In this document: positions 6,007 to 7,593 of the stretch, in pieces
Numbering within the stretch: the first letter of the stretch is position 1
How the letters are laid out: the number at the start of each line of letters is the position of its first letter
Source of the DNA: Candidatus Altimarinota bacterium
GTDB lineage: Bacteria; Patescibacteriota; Gracilibacteria; UBA4473
Length of the DNA stretch: 7,593 nt
Reading direction: 5' to 3'
Assembly: GCA_026982915.1 (NCBI GenBank)
Contig: JALWQU010000048.1
Span: 1 to 7,593 of the forward strand
Made by a program: the position numbers and the translations under genes
The notes under the pieces: model-generated
Database searches by the model: none
What the model was told of the DNA's origin: nothing
What the model saw: the letters and a program-made list of their open reading frames with translations, nothing else

Positions 6007-7140
6007 TCAGATCTTTTTAAAATTTCGCACCGAATCGGCTATCACTTCCGAAACTCCTTTTTCTAGCGCGTAAGGCAGAATAGCTTCTTCTGTTGGATGG
6101 GGTAAGAAATCCGCTAGCGCTTCCGCTGCTACGAGTTTTAATTCATCGGTTATCTGCGTAATCCCTGCGTCTAGTAGTCCTCGAAAAAATCCAGGAAAAA
6201 TAAGTACATTATTGATCTGATTTGGATAATCGGATCGACCTGTCGCGATGATTTTGGCTCCACCACGACGAGCTTCTTCTGGTATGATCTCTGAATCAGG
6301 GTTCGACATCGCAAAAATAATCGGATCAGTGTTCATCGAACGCACCATTTCGGCGGTTACAATATTCGGCTTTGAAACCCCAATAAAAACATCCGCTCCG
6401 ATCAAGGCTTTCGCTATATCCCCCGAACCATCAACACAAAAAAAGCGTTTAGACGCAACTAGATTTTCTCGGTCACAGGTAATAATCCCTCGTGAATCAC
6501 ACATCGTTATATCTTGCACGCCCCAATATTTAAGAAGCTTACCGATAGCGATCCCCGCGGCTCCGCCCCCCACAATCACTATCTTCGCTGTTTCTTTTTT
6601 TCGGTTTGTAAGACGCAAGGCGTTCTTTAGGGCTGCCAGTACGACCATAGCCGTACCGTGTTGGTCATCATGAAAAACCGGAATATCCAGTAAATCGGTT
6701 AACCGTTTTTCTATTTCAAAACACCGTGGTGCGGAAATATCTTCCAGATTAATACCACCGAATCCAGGCGCAATATTTTTGATCGTTTCAATGATAGCTT
6801 CGGTGTCTTGTGTATCGAGGACAATCGGATACGCGTCAATATCCCCAAAGGATTTAAAAAGCATTGATTTCCCTTCCATAACCGGCATTGCGGCCTCTGG
6901 TCCAATATTTCCTAACCCCAAAACAGCTGATCCATCAGAAATAACCGCTACCGAATTTTTTTTAATCGTTAGGGTTTTGGCTTGTGATTTATCCTGACTG
7001 ATAACACGACAAGGTTCCGCAATCCCCGGTGTATAGTAAACACTCAGATCTTCTCTCGTTTCTAATACTTTTTTCAGTCCTGTGAAAATTTGCCCCCCTG
7101 TATTGGCTCGACTGGAAACGGATTTTTTACCATAATTCAT
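6007..7140 (-). CDS. NAD(P)-dependent malic enzyme (short bacterial form)
   Basis: The 377-residue protein catalyses oxidative decarboxylation of malate to pyruvate and CO2 with reduction of NAD(P)+. Visible features are the catalytic tyrosine in YYTPG (Tyr36), ISDGSAVLGLGNIGP (67-81), the catalytic lysine in MEGKS (Lys91), and the divalent-metal ligands in GGINLEDISAPR (Glu133, Asp134) and VFHDDQHGTA (Asp158/159). These are followed by a Rossmann loop GGGAAGIAIG (191-200) and the MSNPDSEI segment (278-285). The length matches the small MaeB-like single-domain enzymes; the C-terminal phosphotransacetylase domain of long MaeB proteins is absent. Cofactor choice cannot be read reliably. It is the only gene here ending in TGA (6007-6009). 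It lies 19 bases downstream of the glycosyltransferase but has a candidate promoter of its own. Pyruvate made here would be a direct substrate for the por enzyme. Confidence 0.93.
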   Translation of the reverse strand: MNYGKKSVSSRANTGGQIFTGLKKVLETREDLSVYYTPGIAEPCRVISQDKSQAKTLTIKKNSVAVISDGSAVLGLGNIGPEAAMPVMEGKSMLFKSFGDIDAYPIVLDTQDTEAIIETIKNIAPGFGGINLEDISAPRCFEIEKRLTDLLDIPVFHDDQHGTAMVVLAALKNALRLTNRKKETAKIVIVGGGAAGIAIGKLLKYWGVQDITMCDSRGIITCDRENLVASKRFFCVDGSGDIAKALIGADVFIGVSKPNIVTAEMVRSMNTDPIIFAMSNPDSEIIPEEARRGGAKIIATGRSDYPNQINNVLIFPGFFRGLLDAGITQITDELKLVAAEALADFLPHPTEEAILPYALEKGVSEVIADSVRNFKKI

Positions 7141-7148
7141 TGACTCAG

Positions 7149-7177
7149 AATATACAAAGTTAGTGTGATTTATACAA
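7149..7177 (-). promoter_or_regulatory. Probable promoter of the malic enzyme gene
   Basis: On the minus strand, TTGTAT (7172-7177) and TATATT (7149-7154, five of six to the -10 consensus) are 17 bases apart. The -10 box lies 8 bases before the ATG at 7140, the same geometry as at the methyltransferase gene, so a leaderless transcript is likely. The -35 matches the consensus only in TTG. The -35 box lies inside the last codons of the glycosyltransferase gene. Confidence 0.45.
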
Positions 7178-7593
7178 AACTTTCCACGGAAATATCACCA
7201 CGGCTTTCCAGATACGCCCTATTCTTGATGGTTGCCGATATAAACGGAATAACCATTCTAGACCTCCTTGTTGCATCCATTTTGGGGCTCGAGGCGTAGC
7301 GCCTGAATAAAAATCAAAGGTTCCCCCGATGCCCATAGCGATCCTCGCGGTTGGTATTTTGACAAGGTTTTCGGCGATCCATAGCTCTTGTTTTGGGCAT
7401 CCGTACGCAACAAAAATAATTTGTGCCCGTGATTTATCAATGGTTTCAATAAGGTCTTCGCTATTTGGCGCCGCTTCGGAAACACCGACAATTTTTATTT
7501 TCGGATACTTTTTAAGAAGGTTCTCTTTTGTTTTTTGGGCGACGCCCTGACGCCCACCGAGTAAAAATATTCTCAATCCATACGGTACCGATT
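7160..7593 (-). CDS. WecG/TagA/CpsF-family glycosyltransferase (5' partial)
   Basis: The frame is open from the right edge to a TAA at 7160-7162, giving at least 143 visible residues; the TTG at 7574-7576 is internal, not the start. The visible part is the C-terminal two thirds of the family fold. It has RIFLLGGRQGVAQ with the nucleotide-sugar glycine loop, LLKKYPKIKIVGVSEA, the IIFVAYGCPKQELWIAE signature, IAMGIGGTFDFYSGATPRAPKW, and the basic GLEWLFRLYRQPSR tail that holds these enzymes to the membrane. Members transfer N-acetylmannosamine or its uronate to lipid-linked GlcNAc in teichoic acid, enterobacterial common antigen or exopolysaccharide synthesis, at the inner face of the membrane. 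The sugar used here is unknown. Malic enzyme follows 19 bases later on the same strand without a visible terminator. Confidence 0.92.
   Translation of the reverse strand, partial: SVPYGLRIFLLGGRQGVAQKTKENLLKKYPKIKIVGVSEAAPNSEDLIETIDKSRAQIIFVAYGCPKQELWIAENLVKIPTARIAMGIGGTFDFYSGATPRAPKWMQQGGLEWLFRLYRQPSRIGRIWKAVVIFPWKVLYKSH

Noticed and set aside
6007..6009. Possible TGA-to-glycine recoding (Gracilibacteria/Absconditabacteria code)
   Set aside because: All long, glycine-rich genes here have no in-frame TGA, and malic enzyme is already full length at its TGA. Reading through would add only about ten residues. Standard code fits.
6248..6673. 141-codon plus-strand ORF opposite malic enzyme
   Set aside because: It is the antisense of a well-supported malic enzyme, and its translation shows no family features.
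7160..7576. TTG at 7574-7576 as the start of the glycosyltransferase
   Set aside because: The frame stays open to the edge and the family needs an additional N-terminal portion, so this is a partial gene.

Overview
This window reads as a compact stretch of a bacterial chromosome, moderately AT-rich, from an anaerobic or fermentative organism. The evidence is a pyruvate/2-oxoacid:ferredoxin oxidoreductase pair (porD-porA), an FNR-type flavin reductase and a malic enzyme. Intergenic gaps are short, Shine-Dalgarno sequences are nearly absent, CGA is the favoured arginine codon, and the proteins are small single-domain forms. This would fit a reduced-genome candidate-phylum (Patescibacteria/CPR-like) bacterium, but that placement is an inference and I hold it loosely. 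The genetic code looks standard: no long gene has an in-frame TGA, and one gene (malic enzyme) ends in TGA at the expected length. No mobile element, CRISPR array or phage gene is visible.

Layout. 1-614 (+): C-terminal 203 residues of an FAD/NAD(P)H ferredoxin-reductase-like protein, cut by the window edge. 615-938: a low-GC spacer with one possible 57-residue ORF. 939-1553 (-): a membrane-anchored, His/Met-rich extracytoplasmic protein of unknown function. 1616-1692 (-): tRNA-Ala(GGC) with encoded CCA and a recognisable promoter. 1693-1808: a divergent promoter region containing a 16-bp perfect palindrome. 1809-4458 (+): a likely operon of porD, porA, a small multi-pass membrane protein with unlike codon use, and a stand-alone class I glutamine amidotransferase. 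4527-5987 (+): an RsmF/NOL1-NOP2-Sun rRNA m5C methyltransferase with its own promoter almost on top of the start codon. 6007-7140 (-): malic enzyme, convergent with the methyltransferase. 7160-7593 (-): a WecG/TagA/CpsF glycosyltransferase cut by the right edge.

How the genes could work together (inference). Malic enzyme makes pyruvate plus NAD(P)H. The por complex oxidises pyruvate to acetyl-CoA and reduces ferredoxin. An FNR-like enzyme could pass electrons between ferredoxin and NAD(P)H. The por locus is incomplete here: the TPP-binding beta subunit and the gamma subunit are not adjacent. The most notable points are the near-leaderless promoter geometry at two genes, the split por locus, the His-rich duplicated-domain protein behind a tRNA, and the codon-atypical membrane protein inside the por operon. 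I found nothing that I could defend as a wholly new multi-gene system.
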